Positions 50,461-62,720 of a stretch of 64,000 nt of DNA are shown here, one piece after another. How positions within the stretch are numbered: position 1 is the stretch's first letter; every line of letters begins with the position of its first letter. The notes under the pieces are model-generated. The model saw only the letters and a list, made by a program, of their open reading frames with translations. It had not been told where the DNA came from and did no database searches. A program made the position numbers and the translations under genes. Source of the DNA: Dipteronia dyeriana (Eukaryota > Streptophyta > Magnoliopsida > Sapindales > Sapindaceae); the NCBI GenBank assembly GCA_032871835.1, contig CM065299.1, forward strand, positions 1,302,001 to 1,366,000. Reading direction: 5' to 3'.

Positions 50461-50844
50461 GGACCCCATTCAAACTCAAACCAAAACCACAACCACTGTC
50501 AACCCTAATCTACAATTTCTTTCAACATAACAAGTCTGAAATGCAATTATAAGTTATGAACAACAAATCGATACATAAAACAAACTCAACTTACCTTTGT
50601 CACTCACTGCGAAATGTACTGTATTCCCGTTCCGATCAATAAGCCGTCGATTTCATTGTCGTCGGTTTCTTTCTCACTGTTGCTTTTCTTAGAAACACAA
50701 AACGACAAATTTTCTCTTTTTTTTTTTCCAATTTTGTGGAGGTATTCTCGTCTGTTTTGTTTAAATGGTGTCTTTTAAACTTACATTACTAAACTAGTGA
50801 CATTTGCACAACACCCCTCTCAAATAGTGTCATTTATTTATCGA

Positions 50845-53800
50845 GCAATATTTTAAGGTCTCTGTGTGTAATACCCCAATCCAACAAAATTGACTCAAGC
50901 CCAAGTGCCCAACTAAGTCTGGTTCCAATTCAATTCAATTTCAAGCCAGCCCAAGTCCCAAAAGACTCAATTGTTTAGAATTTTTGGATGGAATACTTAT
51001 TATAGTCGGTTCATCATTTCATGTCAATTTCTAAGAAGATTACTCAAAGACGATAAATACGAATCATTTTAACACTTACATACATACATGTAAATTATGT
51101 AATTGATGGTTAGATGAAACTATATAACTTCTTTTTATAATCGGAAGGATGAGAGGTTAATCAATATTTAATCGTCAATAATAGTAGGACTAACTATATA
51201 TATATATATAGACTTTAAATTGAGGTCATATTTATATAGGTAAGATTTATCAACATCATTTAAGGGCAGTGGGTCATTACAATTAGGACAAAACATTCTC
51301 AAGCCATTAGTGTAATGGTCCAAGCCTACCAAATAAATATTTTTCGTTTTAGACTTCACGCATGAGTCCAGGGACGATGGAATACCACCAAGAAGATTAT
51401 TCACATGTGGGTTTCAATATTTATCTTCTCCTGTTTCAAGTCGGCCTCCTTTTATTACCTCTTTTCTTCTTTCCCCATTGTTTTAATTAGAGAAATGTCA
51501 CCTTTGAATATAAATGACATAACTAATGAGGTAGATCACATTGAATGATAATTATAATAAATATTAGCATTTCTTCAAATTCAATGTTATTAAATCCTGC
51601 TTCAATTTATTCAATGCTTATGCACACATTTCTACACATGAAAGACGTACAGACAGACAGAAAACAAAAGAAAAAAACAAAACAAAACAAAAAGTAAATT
51701 AAACAAAGAGCATTATTAAAACAATTACTATTGAAATCTAGTAGAGGTAACTAGGTAAGCATTGCTGGGGATGGAATTGAAATGGTTTTTAAATATAAGC
51801 ATATCTGCAATTATTGATAATCGTTGAATACGTACAGTTATTTACATCAATAATTGAGCAAACAGGAACTCCACTTAATATACATTAGAGTTTAATTATC
51901 GATCGTCAAACTCATCATCTCCCTAAAATATATCGAGAAGACCGATTTGTCTTCATATTGGTGATCAAGCTGCCTCTTTTTTCTCCTTTTCCCATCAAAT
52001 GTTAGACTAGCCGATTCATTCAATTGTAGTTTCACTATTTAATTCTGCTCACCTGTAAACATATTGTTAGATTTGAAAACTCAAAATTTGTCTCAGGCTC
52101 GCATACATCACCATAGAATCTGTACGATTTTAAAATAAGAACCTTCAATATGTTGGAAATACAGTTATTTACAGCAACAATATTGGAGAAACAGGCATTC
52201 CACTTCACATGAGAATGTTCAAATACAATTTAAACGGACTGATATTAATTGTAATTAACATGATTAAAATGACAATATGCTGTTTTAAATACGTAAAGAC
52301 AATCTGGTTCGAATCTGCAGAACATAACAAACAGAAACAAAACGGTAGGGAATCGAGACCTGTGTTTCACACGGTGTCCTTAAGATAATTTCACCGTATA
52401 TAACACCGTATGTGTATAGCGTCAATAATGGAAGTGCGAAGCACAACCACTTTCAGCGAACTCAAATCAGGTTCGAACTTACCAAGAACAAAGAAAAAAA
52501 GAGAGAAGAGAGAATAACAATTGCTCTGTAATTTCGTAATTCTAAAAATTATGTGTAGACTAGGTTTTTTTTTCATATATATATAGTCTAAATTTATTTG
52601 GAAATTACTTGATAACTACGTTTTAAATGATAAAGGAAATTTAATTAAAGAATAAACTTTTAAAAAGATTTATAAAGATTTATTCCTGATTGATCGTTGA
52701 TTCTGATCACTTAGTGATCAAGTATCAGAATCCAAAACGAAAATCAACTATTTCCTTAATTCAATTAATTTCCTTAATCAAAAATGGAGATTATCATTCT
52801 TTAGTAGCAAAATTCGGTTTTACTCTTACATTTATGTGTAGGACACGCTCACACATATATTGATAAGCTACTATTGCACAACTATTTATATACTACATAT
52901 AAGGTTTTGACTCAACCAATGTGGGATGCATATTTTCCCTACACAATGGGCTCACTTTGAGACTCAATTTCTCATTCACCCATTAATCGATTTGTGAGTT
53001 TGAGTATACCAATTCGAAGCTCTCACTAAGGAGAATTCGAATATACATTGATCTTTTATTTTCATGAAACCAATCATATTCAAATATCGCTCTCAAACCT
53101 CAAGTTTATCACAAGTTTTCCAACACAATGGACCCAATTAATGGGAACGATCCAGATACATGCATCATGCTTCATGTAATTGCAAGTCACCCTCGGGCAT
53201 TGACTCTCAAAGTCTCAAGTCAAGTGTCCTATTTTGTCAAACCAACGCATAATTTAAGTTTGCTTTGATAATATTTTGATAATTTAAGTTCCAATCCTAT
53301 TAAATCATGAATAACCGATAGCCATATTGAAGCAATACTATATGAAGTCTTTTGTCAGCTTTGAATGGCAAATATGAAATATGAAGTCTTGTGATTACAA
53401 ACTAAAAAACGTAGACAATCAAGTTACGTGGATCTCATACATAAATCAGAAATTAAATTTATGTTGGAAGGAATATCCCCTTCACATTCGAGAAATCATG
53501 TTCCATTTGCTGATTCCCTTTAGAATGAAACTTAATTCTTTTTCTTTCTTTTTTTGAAAAAACAATTATCTTTAATTTTTCTGGTGTTTTTAATATATTT
53601 GTGCTTTTGGAAATTGGTGTTTTTATGGGTTCTTTCGTGTTACCGAACTCCATAATTGTGCTCGGCTTAGGCTTGGCAAAATCCACATCTGACTCATAAC
53701 TAATTAATTATAATCTAAACTAATTACTGTGGTAGAAAAAAATGCTCTATAGTTTCAATATTTAAGCCCACAGCCAACTTCATATCAGACCCAGTACAAT

Positions 53801-54500
53801 GAAAAAGAACCCTTCAATTTGTAGGAATTCAATGAAAAAGAACTGGAACCTGATTCCAGTTCATCATCGGACAGTCCTAGAACCAAAAGGCCAAGACCTT
53901 GATTTTGTCAAATGTCAACAATATTCCAGATACATATATGAAAAACAAAGGCAATACAAATTATACATCATGATTCATGTATGAGAACTCTTCCAATACC
54001 TGCAAGATGATCACTCCAACAAGTGAAATTTGGACCATTAAATAGTATTTGGGTAAATTTAAGAGACTGCACAATCATTTCCACATTCCAAGTAACATGG
54101 CTGGCATGTTATCCGGATTCTTCGGTTATAGTGTATTAAAATATGTTATGTTTTTGTCAATGAAAATCTTAAACCGAAAGATAAATGGGCTCATGCTATT
54201 GTTTGTAATTAAAAGCCCAAACTTTTATCTATTGTTTGGGCCGCTGATTTCTATTTTCACCGTACCTTACCACATTCTTTTGAATTTGTTATAAATTCAG
54301 ACTTCCCATAATCAATAAGAGGGCCAACTCATTATCTATAGCTCTTGGCCCTTGTGACTTTAAACCATTTATAAGCTCTTTCGTATAACCCAACTCCATA
54401 ATTATTCTGGGCTTCGGCTTGGCCCATCACTAATTAATGACATTATAAACACTGCTGACTGACAACTAATTAGAGTCTTTAGATTGGTGACTCGACCACA
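50845..54500. other. AT-rich intergenic region with repeat fragments, no gene seen
   Basis: No gene is supported. Pieces seen: 51540-51720 resembles the 3' flank of the receptor-like protein gene (57030-57200). ACAGTTATTTACA..CAAT..GGAGAAACAGG-type sequence occurs at about 51836 and again at about 52161. A segment near 53615-53700 (GGGTTCTTTCG, CTCCATAATTGTG) recurs at 54356-54440 and 61818-61905. The part 52900-53130 has the look of a decayed LTR (CAATGTGGGATGCATA, CACAATGGGCTC), but no boundaries could be set. Confidence 0.5.
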
Positions 54501-54529
54501 TCGGCAAGACGGCCGGAGATAGTGAACGG

Positions 54530-56035
54530 AGCTGCTACGGCTCCAGAAAATGGGGATGTTGAAACTACTCTTAAAGTGAAGGAATGGGAGGTGGGGATGT
54601 TACATAACGAGGTGGCTGTATATCTCGCACTAATCTTGATGTTATGTCATGTCTTCAAGTGTAGAGGAGCTACAATTATATGTTCTTCCTATATTGTTTT
54701 TTAGTTAATCTTGCTATATGATGTGCATCAGCATTGTTACGTATAATAATGAAATCGAAACTTTCTCATGATAGGTTGAAATTGCCCAAGCTTACAAGAA
54801 AGGTGGGGCAGCATGCCTAAGTGTTTCGACTGACGAAAAGTATTTTTAAGGTGAATTTTCCAATGTTGTATTTTTTTTAGCACTCGTGTATTGTTGAGGT
54901 GAAGTATCGACATTGAACTAAAAAGATTTCTCTTGCTTTCCTCTAACTTGCTTCTCTTCTTATTTTATCAAGGGAAGCTTTGAAAACTTGGAGGCGATCA
55001 GGAATGCTGGAGTAAAGGTCTGCCTTTATCTTCGTGTTATTATTTTTCTTTTGCTGGTCTTATGACCATTCACTAAACTGATATCATATATGTGTGAGTT
55101 TTTCATTCGCTTAAATGATTTTATTGCTAGGTGGTTGGTGAATCCGGGCTATTTACTTCTGTTGATATCGCATATGTACAAATTGTTGGTGTTAAAGCCG
55201 TAAGCTTTTCTTCTACTTCTAAATTACTAATTGAAACATCTAAACTTCTGTACATAGTTGGACATTTGGACATTGAATGCAAGAAGGTCATCCCTTATAA
55301 ATGTTTCATTTAATGATGCACGTTTTTCTATAATTATAGCACATTTTAACATGAATATGTAGTGAATTTTGTAATCAATACATCTGCTGTGCAATTTGAA
55401 CGAACTAGACTGTGTTACCCTTTTGCAGGTCTTGGTTGGGGAGTTGATTGTGAAACAAAGTGACCCCGAAAAGGGAATAACTGGACTTTTCGGTAAAGAC
55501 ATTTCTTCATAAGCTCAACGGAAAACAACAATGTTTATACAAACCACCTTATTGTAAGTTATTCAGATTGAAGATGAGTTGAGTCGGACATATATCTCTC
55601 ATCCAGATTTGCTCTTCGTGTATCTTCTTTCTTATCCCCGCCTTCCTACCCCACTCCGTTTGTCGAATTTTTTCCCAGCTTTGAAAGTGTACCAGAATAA
55701 TAATGTATTTTTGTTTTATAACCAGAATAATAATGTATTGTATGTGACAAATAATACAATAAATTACTACAAGCTATGTATTCTCGTAAGGAGTTAGGCC
55801 AAGAATAACTGTGTTTAGCTGTTAGTGTAAAAAATCTTCTCATAGAGAGTTTTTGAATACAACATCAAAAGAATTACTTCGATACGTTCGGATGTGTTCG
55901 GATGTATACCCTATATCCATCGGTATTCAGTCACGTGCCATGCATCTCTCACGTGACATGTGATATGTCATGTGGTATGATTTGAGAGGATTTGGACTTA
56001 TAAGCTAGACAATTGAGCATTTGTCCAACATCTAG
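54530..56035 (+). pseudogene. Second, internally deleted copy of the IGPS gene
   Basis: The copy follows the IGPS gene at 17.5-20.1 kb, introns included, so it is a DNA-level duplication and not a retrocopy. It starts in exon 2 (AAATGGGGATGTTGAAACT near 54547). It jumps near 54619 from exon 2 into intron 3, continues through exons 4 and 5, jumps near 55048 from intron 5 to intron 8, then has exons 9 and 10 and about 500 bp of 3' flank. Exons 1, 3 and 6-8 are missing. An extra T in exon 4 (TATTTTTAAG, about 54841) makes a stop. Both deletion joints show two to four bases of shared sequence. It cannot make the enzyme. Confidence 0.93.
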
Positions 56036-56585
56036 CATACATGTTTTTTGTACTGGACTAAAATGACCTTGTTAATTGAGATGAATGATAATATTATATT
56101 TATTAAGAAATTAATAAAGAGTAATAAGTTGGAATTTGCTGTGGTACCTTCTGAAAAGAACAAATTTAATGTAATGATTCCATAAACATACAATTCTCAT
56201 TAGTCATACATGTACATAGTGTTCAACTTTGTATAGGAAAATTCACATTCTATTTATGATAACACTAATTTCGATGCGATGATTCTTAAAGTTGAACTCT
56301 TTATTTCATATGATTAAATAATCTTTTTAATTATAGTTCTAAGGGCCCAATTTTCAAACATTGTGAAAGAACATTATCAAAGTTATTGTTTGATACATCT
56401 TGAGTATAAATATGGTTCAAATTATATATTAACGGTGAAATTTCCCCAATCAACTTGTTTGAAACTAAATAGTGACAAATGTCCTCATATGGAACCGGGA
56501 GCGGTCCTTGTAGCTTATTATACCATTGCTATAGTCTTTAGTAAATTTTATAACTACCAAGAGATTTAGTCAGATATCCTTTTGG
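56036..56585. other. Intergenic spacer, no gene seen
   Basis: AT-rich sequence between the broken IGPS copy and the receptor-like-protein relic. No coding signal is seen. Confidence 0.5.
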
Positions 56586-56589
56586 GGGA

Positions 56590-56988
56590 CAGGTCTAGCA
56601 CAAGTAACTGATCTTGGCCATGGAGGAAATTTGGGAATTCAATTAGGTTGCATGAACGCAATTGTATCCACATCAATTTATGAAAATTGGCATCAGCAAG
56701 GGTATTGCCTAGCACTGACAAATTGTTTGATGAGAGGATTAGAGTTTCTTAACTTTCGAGTTGACTAAGAAACATGTCTAACTCCACTGTACCACTCAAG
56801 TTGTTGAACTCAAGATTAAGATACACAAGATTCTTGAGTTCACAGATGGTGCTAGGAATTGGGCTGTCCAATGAATTCAATGCAAGATACAACTCCTTGC
56901 ATCGAATGGGATATGTCTGGTCAGTTGGTTTGACTACAGATATAAAAATGACAGCTGGTGGATGCTCATTAGTCAAGATGTAGATCAC
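56590..56988 (-). pseudogene. LRR receptor-like protein fragment
   Basis: Minus strand. LRR sequence YPIRCKELYLALNSLDSPIP, then ICELKNLVYLNLEFNNLSG, continues past a stop (LES then ETLILSSNNLSVLGN) to FHKLMWIQLRSCNLIEFPNF and ends near 56590. It covers about five repeats from the middle of a receptor-like protein. No signal peptide or membrane anchor is nearby. It is related to, but not the same as, the adjacent intact gene. Confidence 0.8.
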
Positions 56989-57204
56989 ATTAAATAAAAA
57001 TAGTGAAACAAAAGTTGTAAATGCAGATCACATTAAATGATAAGTACAATAAATATGAGCATTTATTCATTGTTATCAAATCTTGCTTCAATTTATTCGA
57101 TGCTTATTTATGCTATTTTACAAATGAAAGAGAGTCGGGAAAGAAAAAACAAAGCAAAACAAAAAGAAAACAAAGCACATGAAGTTTTGATGTTGCATCA
57201 TTAA

Positions 57205-60200
57205 TTACTTTGTGTCTCTACGACGCCCCATCTTTCTCTCAATTTTTTTCAATGGCATCCCAAAAATCTTCACAAACCATTCATATTTCCTTGTACAGAA
57301 AACGTGTCCAAGAACCACTCCAATTATCAGGCCACTTGCATATCCTATGGCAACTACTTTCCAACCAAATGCAAATGGAGATTCCGATCCCTCATCGTCT
57401 GCTTTCTGTGGAAGCTCAGAATTTCCACATTTTCTTGACAAAGGTGGTCCACACAATCTTGGGTTCCCTTCATAGGACATATTATCAAATGTATCAAATT
57501 GTGCCCCATGTGGTATAGGTCCTGTGAAATTATTGTACGAGACATTGAAGGAGGCGAGGGGTGTGAGTTTAACCAGTTGTGGAGGAATCTGTCCCGAGAG
57601 ACTGTTATTAGAGAGGTCCAGCGATTCTAATACTGTCAAGTTGGCCAGTGACGGTGGAATGCTGCCAATAAGACGATTGTTGGAAAGGTTAAGATATCGA
57701 AGTCCCTGTAAAATAGAAATAGAAGATGGAATCTCTCCTTCAAATCTGTTGTTGGACAGATAAATGCTTACTAGCATATTTGAGATCATCACATATTCTA
57801 TTTCTATCCCTTTATTAATCATTCTTAATGAGTAATCATACACGCCATAATCGGAAGTCGACTTCATCATATATGCTAGTTGACTTGCATCAACAACTTT
57901 CATGGCATTCCAACACTCAAAGTATTTGGATGGAAGTTTACCGGTAAATCTGTTGTTAGAGAGGTCAATAATCTGCAACTTAGGAAACTCAAAATCTGAC
58001 TTAGGCTCCTCTATTGCACCGTAGAGCTTGTTTGATTGCAAGTTGAACACCACCAAATTTGGAAGATTTCCAATCCAAGATGGGAAAGTATCATTGATTT
58101 TGTTATTTCCAAGATCCAAAAATTCTAGCATGGTACAATTGGCCAATGATCTTGGAATTTTTCCTTCTAACATATTGTTGCTTAAATCAATCATCCTCAA
58201 CTTTGTTCCGTCCATGAAGGTTTGAGGAATGCTCCCACGGAATTTGTTGTTTTGAAGGTTTATCATCGATAGCGAATAACTGAAATTGCCCAGACATTGT
58301 GGTAGTTTACCGCTCAAACTGTTATTAGATAAATCAAGAACTTGAAGAGAATTCTGATAGCATATCAGTGGTGAAAGTTCCCCTGACAGGTTGTTGTTGG
58401 AAACTATATAATATACCACGGTAGATATTGATGAAATGGGGAGTGGGCCTTGCAACTTATTGAAACTAAGATCCAACATCAATGGAAGCACAGTAGGCTG
58501 TTGGTCAAACGCAGTCAAAAGATTGTGAGAAAGGTTCAAGTATGCTAAACTCAAGTTAAACAACCATCCAGGGATTTTTCCAGATATATTGTTAGACGAA
58601 AGGTCTAGCTGATCTAGTTTGCTTGAACCCAAACTTAAATTTTGGAATTTATGAGAGCTGGTATTAACAGTGAAGTTGGAGAGCAACGATAAACGGTTTG
58701 ACGAGAGATATAGTGATCTTAAACTTTTGAGTTGAAGAAACATTTCCAACTCCTTTGTTCCACTCAAATTATTTGAAGAAAGGTCTAGAGTATTAAGATT
58801 GTTGAGTCCTAAGAAAGAGCTAGGAATCGGACCTTGCAATTGATTAGATGACAAATCCAGATGATTCAATTGGGTTAGGTTGCTAATATCAGAAGGAATT
58901 TGACCAATGAGTAGATTAGACCCGAAATTAAGAGATGATAGACGGTTCAAGTTCATGAGCCAAAATGGGATTGAACCAGTTAATTGGTTGTAACCCATGT
59001 CTAAATGACTCAGATGAGTTAGATTCAAGAGACAAAAAGGAATCTCACCAGCTAAATTGACACCGGAAAGGCTTAATAAAGTGAGTTTAGTCTGCTTTGC
59101 TATCCAAGACCAGGAAGAAGAATTCCCGCTTGAAAAATTGTTATAAGAAAGTTTCAAAGTATCAAGTCGTGTGAGGTTATTCAATGAAGATAATGTTTGC
59201 CCTGATAATCGGTTGATGGACAAGTCCAGTACTTGTAAAGAACCAAGATTTGCAATTGAAGTAGGCAACTCACCCCAAAAATTGTTATAAGAGATGTCGA
59301 GATGGACAAGCTTGGTGAGGCTACCAATTGAAGATGGAATTGTTCCTGAAAATCCCAAGTAAGCTCTGATATTCAGTAAATATCTAAAAAGGTAAAAGGT
59401 TGGGTAACTGCACGAAGGAATTAATTACCTTGTAAGTTGCATCCGTAGAGAGATAGATGAGTAAGAGAAGACAAATTTCCCAAGCTATTAGGTATTGAAG
59501 AAGAAATGTTGACACCATCAAGATCAAGCCATTTGAGGTTGGTTAACTTGTCAACCAGACTTCTTAGACCACCTGGCCGTCGAAGCTGCAGTAATGGATG
59601 TCCTTCTGAATCCTCATTCCGTGATAGATCAAGGTATTCCAGTTGAGAGAGCTCCAACATCTCTGACGGTATTTGACCTGAAAAGTAAGAATAAAAGAGG
59701 TCAAGATGAGATAACTTGGAAAGGTAGTTTTTGATTTCAGAAAGATTTGTGATGGAAGATAAATCTAAATATTGTTAAGAGATAAATTCATATAGACTAC
59801 CGATGAATGATGGATTTATTCCCGAAAAAGAACATGTACTCATGTAATAATGTAAGATTAGGATTTAAAATTATTTTTTAAGAGTAAAGGAAAATCTTTG
59901 TTAGGATTTTACTTTGTAGTTTATAAGTTAAAGAGGATAAATTACTTTTATAGATATTGAATAATGTTTTTGAAAAAAAGCAAGATCAGAATTAGGTAAC
60001 TCACCCTGAAAATGGTTAAAAGATAAGTCCAAATGGATGAGATTGTAAAGTTTACCAAGTGAAGATGGAATAGTTCCTGAAAAAGAGTATACACAAATGT
60101 AAATGGTAAGACAATGGTTTAAGATTATTTTTTTAAAGTAAAGGAAAATCTTTATAAGGAATTTACTTTGCATATTGCAAGTTGTAAGAGAAGAAATACA

Positions 60201-61025
60201 TCAAAGAAGATAAATTACATGAACAGATAATAGCAATTTTTTCAAAGAATCACTATCAATGGAAGAAGGCAACTCACCGTCAAATAAAATTTTTATTTTC
60301 TTTGGTGAAGTATAGGGTATATAATTGAAATTTTTTAAAAGGAATTTACCTTCCAAGTTGCAGCTTTGAAGGGACAAAAAGTTGAGAGAAGATAAATTTG
60401 TCAACACCTCAGGTAGTAGAGAAGAAGAAATGTTGACTCCACTAAGATCAAGCACTTTCAGGTTGGTTAATTTCTCTACTGGACTTTTTAGATCCAGCTG
60501 TTGGAGCTGCAACGAATTGTATGATAGATCAAGGGACTCCAACTTTGAGAGCTGTAGCATCTCTGGTGGTATCTGACCAGAAAAGAAAGAATCAGAGAGG
60601 TTTAGATGTGATAACCTCAAAAGATTCATGATTCCAGAAGGGATTTCAGAAAAAAACAAATTATGTGAAAGGCTAAGCCATTGAAGATGGACAAGGTGGA
60701 AGAGGGTGCTGGTAGAGTTGATGGAACCATAGAGACAGCTACTACTGAGGTCAAGCTTGATCACATAACCAGTCTCCTCGTCGCACTCCACGCCATCCCA
60801 TGAGCAGCAGTCACCATTTCCTTCCAGATTCCAGAGGCCAGTCTTGGAATAAGCAGATGGACCATCAAAAGAAGAGTCGCAGCCAGTGGAAAGGCTTTCC
60901 TTGAATCTTAACAGAGCAGAATGTTCCTTGTCATGACAAGGTGGTTGTCTAGAAGAAGTAAGCTGAAAAGAGAAGAGCAGAATAGACAAGTACATAAATG
61001 TGAAGAAACTCGAGGATGATCCCAT
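57205..61025 (-). CDS. LRR receptor-like protein (Cf-9/RLP type)
   Basis: It is a cell-surface receptor lacking a kinase; relatives sense pathogen or developmental signals together with kinase partners. Exons on the minus strand are 61025-60350, 60076-60005, 59677-59429 and 59345-57205. All three introns are phase 1 and split the Gly of an LRR. The joined frame is open for 1045 aa. Residues 1-25 are a signal peptide. A Cys-paired N-cap (PCHDKEHSALLRF, DCCSWDGVECD) precedes about 30 LRRs of the LxxNxLxGxIP type. A C-cap (NPRLCGPPL, CG), an acidic spacer, one membrane helix (VAIGYASGLIIGVVLG) and a short basic tail follow. The third exon repeats part of exon 1, so two tandem copies may have fused. 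If only exons 1, 2 and 4 are used the frame also stays open. Confidence 0.85.
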
Positions 61026-61205
61026 GATTGATTCAATTAGCTCTCGAGGATTGATTTTGTTGTGGTGGGCAATCAGGGAAGAGGATTTGAGTTGGTTTTA
61101 TAGGCAGCTTCAAATTATTATTTTTTTATTTTAATTTATTAAAAAAATAAACAATAAATTAAAGCACCGAATCAACAAATTAAACTCATGTGGAATTTTC
61201 AACAA
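61026..61205 (-). promoter_or_regulatory. Proximal promoter of the receptor-like protein gene
   Basis: On the minus strand, TATAAAACC (about 61103-61095) lies about 70 bp before the ATG and is a plausible TATA box. Beyond it lies the repeated segment 61206-61446. Confidence 0.45.
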
Positions 61206-61446
61206 TGACATACTTTGAACTGCTTATAGGCGATTTGTATTTTATTATGATAATTGACCTCTCTCATTTTATAAATCGGAGCATTTAAGAAAGTTGGCTC
61301 CATTCGTACTCAAAAAATATCTTCTCACACTCATATTTTAATGAAACTTTTTTATTTTTAAAATAGTTTTACATTTAATTACTTAATAATACATAATACA
61401 TAATTACATGTTCCTAGTACCAAGTTAAATCATGTTTGTACAATAA
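61206..61446. repeat. Upstream segment shared with 21751-22090
   Basis: Partner of the segment at 21751-22090. This copy sits about 180-420 bp upstream of the receptor-like protein ATG and is shorter by deletions near 61390. Confidence 0.8.
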
Positions 61447-62319
61447 AATCTTAAAAGGGATTTTTAACAAAAAAAATAGAGTTTGATTTTTAAAAAACTG
61501 AGAAGAGAAAAGAAAAGAAATAGGGAAGAGAAAGAATTGTAAGAGAATTAAAAGTAAAGACAAAATTTGATATACTAATAAAGTTGATTAAATAGCATAA
61601 TAATAGTTATAGATGGTGTGTACTTATTAAAATACAATATAGTACAATTAATGAAATGGTATTTTTAACATTAAGTAGAGTTTCATTACAAATTAAGGAT
61701 TTTTTTTTTAATTTTTAATGGGTTTAATTATAAAAAGGGTGTAGATACGGTTTTTTAGAGTTACTATTATCGTCACTCTATTTTAGTCTATCGGAATCCA
61801 GCCCTTCGTTCTTGTATCTTTAAACCATTTATGGGTTCTTTCGTAGAACCAAACTCTATAATTGTATTGGGTTTCGATTTGACAAAATTTACATCTAACC
61901 CATCAGATTATCTTCCCCGCGAAGGCATCAACGGGCAGGAGCAACCCGATTATCGTTCATCAAATTTGAATTCCAACTTCGAAGTCAGTTCGACACTTGA
62001 AACCGTAGCTACAAACACTCTAAACAATGTATGGAGCAACATTGAAGAAGGCATCCTTCCACAGCACTTTACATAACCTTTCACAAACACAACCCAACTC
62101 AAACCCCTTTTTGAGACACAAAAAACAGGTCACCATTGGCCGGACCCACATGATCCAACAATCCCGGAAATGAATCAGCTTTCTCTGGTGCTTCTTAAAT
62201 TAGGTTCTTACAATTCAAACTAATGAACTTGTACAGATCGGAGAGGAAGTGCATTTGTTTGAGGATCGACGAGCGTTGAAAAAGCATACTGAAGAGTGGA
62301 AGATGGGGATCCAAGGATC
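61447..62319. other. Intergenic DNA, no gene seen
   Basis: AT-rich to about 61780. From 61818 to 61905 there is a copy of the dispersed repeat also at 53615 and 54356. An open frame at 61831-62076 starts inside that repeat and has no recognisable domain, so it is not called. Confidence 0.5.
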
Positions 62320-62720
62320 CCTATGGAGATCCAATCCACATCTCTTTTCTTCTTCTTTTTTCTTCATTCTTTTTTTTTTCCGTATTTTTTATAAAAAGAA
62401 TCTTTTTAATCTCCATATCATGTCCATTTTTTTAAAAAAAAAAAATCCTGTTTTTGTTTTTCAATTAGTTTGTATTTTAGTTTAATTTGTATTAGTTTAA
62501 ATATTTCCTGTTTTTGTTTTTCAATTGATTTGTTTTTCAAAAAAAGTGATCAAGTGCATTTAATTCGGCTTGAAATTTCAAACTTGAATTGTGGGTTAGA
62601 AAATGTTGTTGGGCTCTTTAATTCTGCTCATTGATGAGATGGGCCAATCATATCCACATTCCAGGCAACACTATGAAAGAGAGTAATAGTCCTGGAACAT
62701 ATATAGACGGTTGAGATCAT
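62320..62720. repeat. Direct repeat, copy 1
   Basis: Starts with GGAGATCCAATCCACATCTC and includes ATTTCCTGTTTTTGTTTTTC, GGGCTCTTTAATTCTGCTCA and CCAGGCAACACTATGAAAG. It matches 63555-63950 in the same orientation, about 1.2 kb away. Confidence 0.8.

Larger units (their letters stand above)
41642..50844. mobile_element. Mutator-like element copy B, 9.2 kb, with transposase and DUF1985/Ulp1 genes
   Basis: The left end GAGGAAATGGTGAAATATAT and right end (minus strand TCGATAAATAAATGACAC) equal the two ends of copy A in reverse order. The two genes face each other: transposase (+) from the left, and a long DUF1985 plus C48-protease gene (-) from the right. Both appear to have non-coding leader exons and array-filled leader introns. 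MULEs that carry Ulp1-like genes are known in plants (the Kaonashi group in Arabidopsis); I place this element near them by gene content only. Target duplication is not resolved. Confidence 0.88.

Noticed and set aside
51168..51404. Minus-strand frame with a NNLLGGIPSSL motif, possibly LRR
   Set aside because: Only one short motif resembles an LRR and the rest (with CPNCNDPL) matches nothing I recognise; too little to call a gene or relic.
57210..57518. Plus-strand frames over the receptor-like protein gene
   Set aside because: They are antisense shadows of a long conserved LRR coding exon.
61831..62076. 81-codon + strand open frame
   Set aside because: It begins inside a dispersed repeat, has no domain and no clear promoter or splice context.
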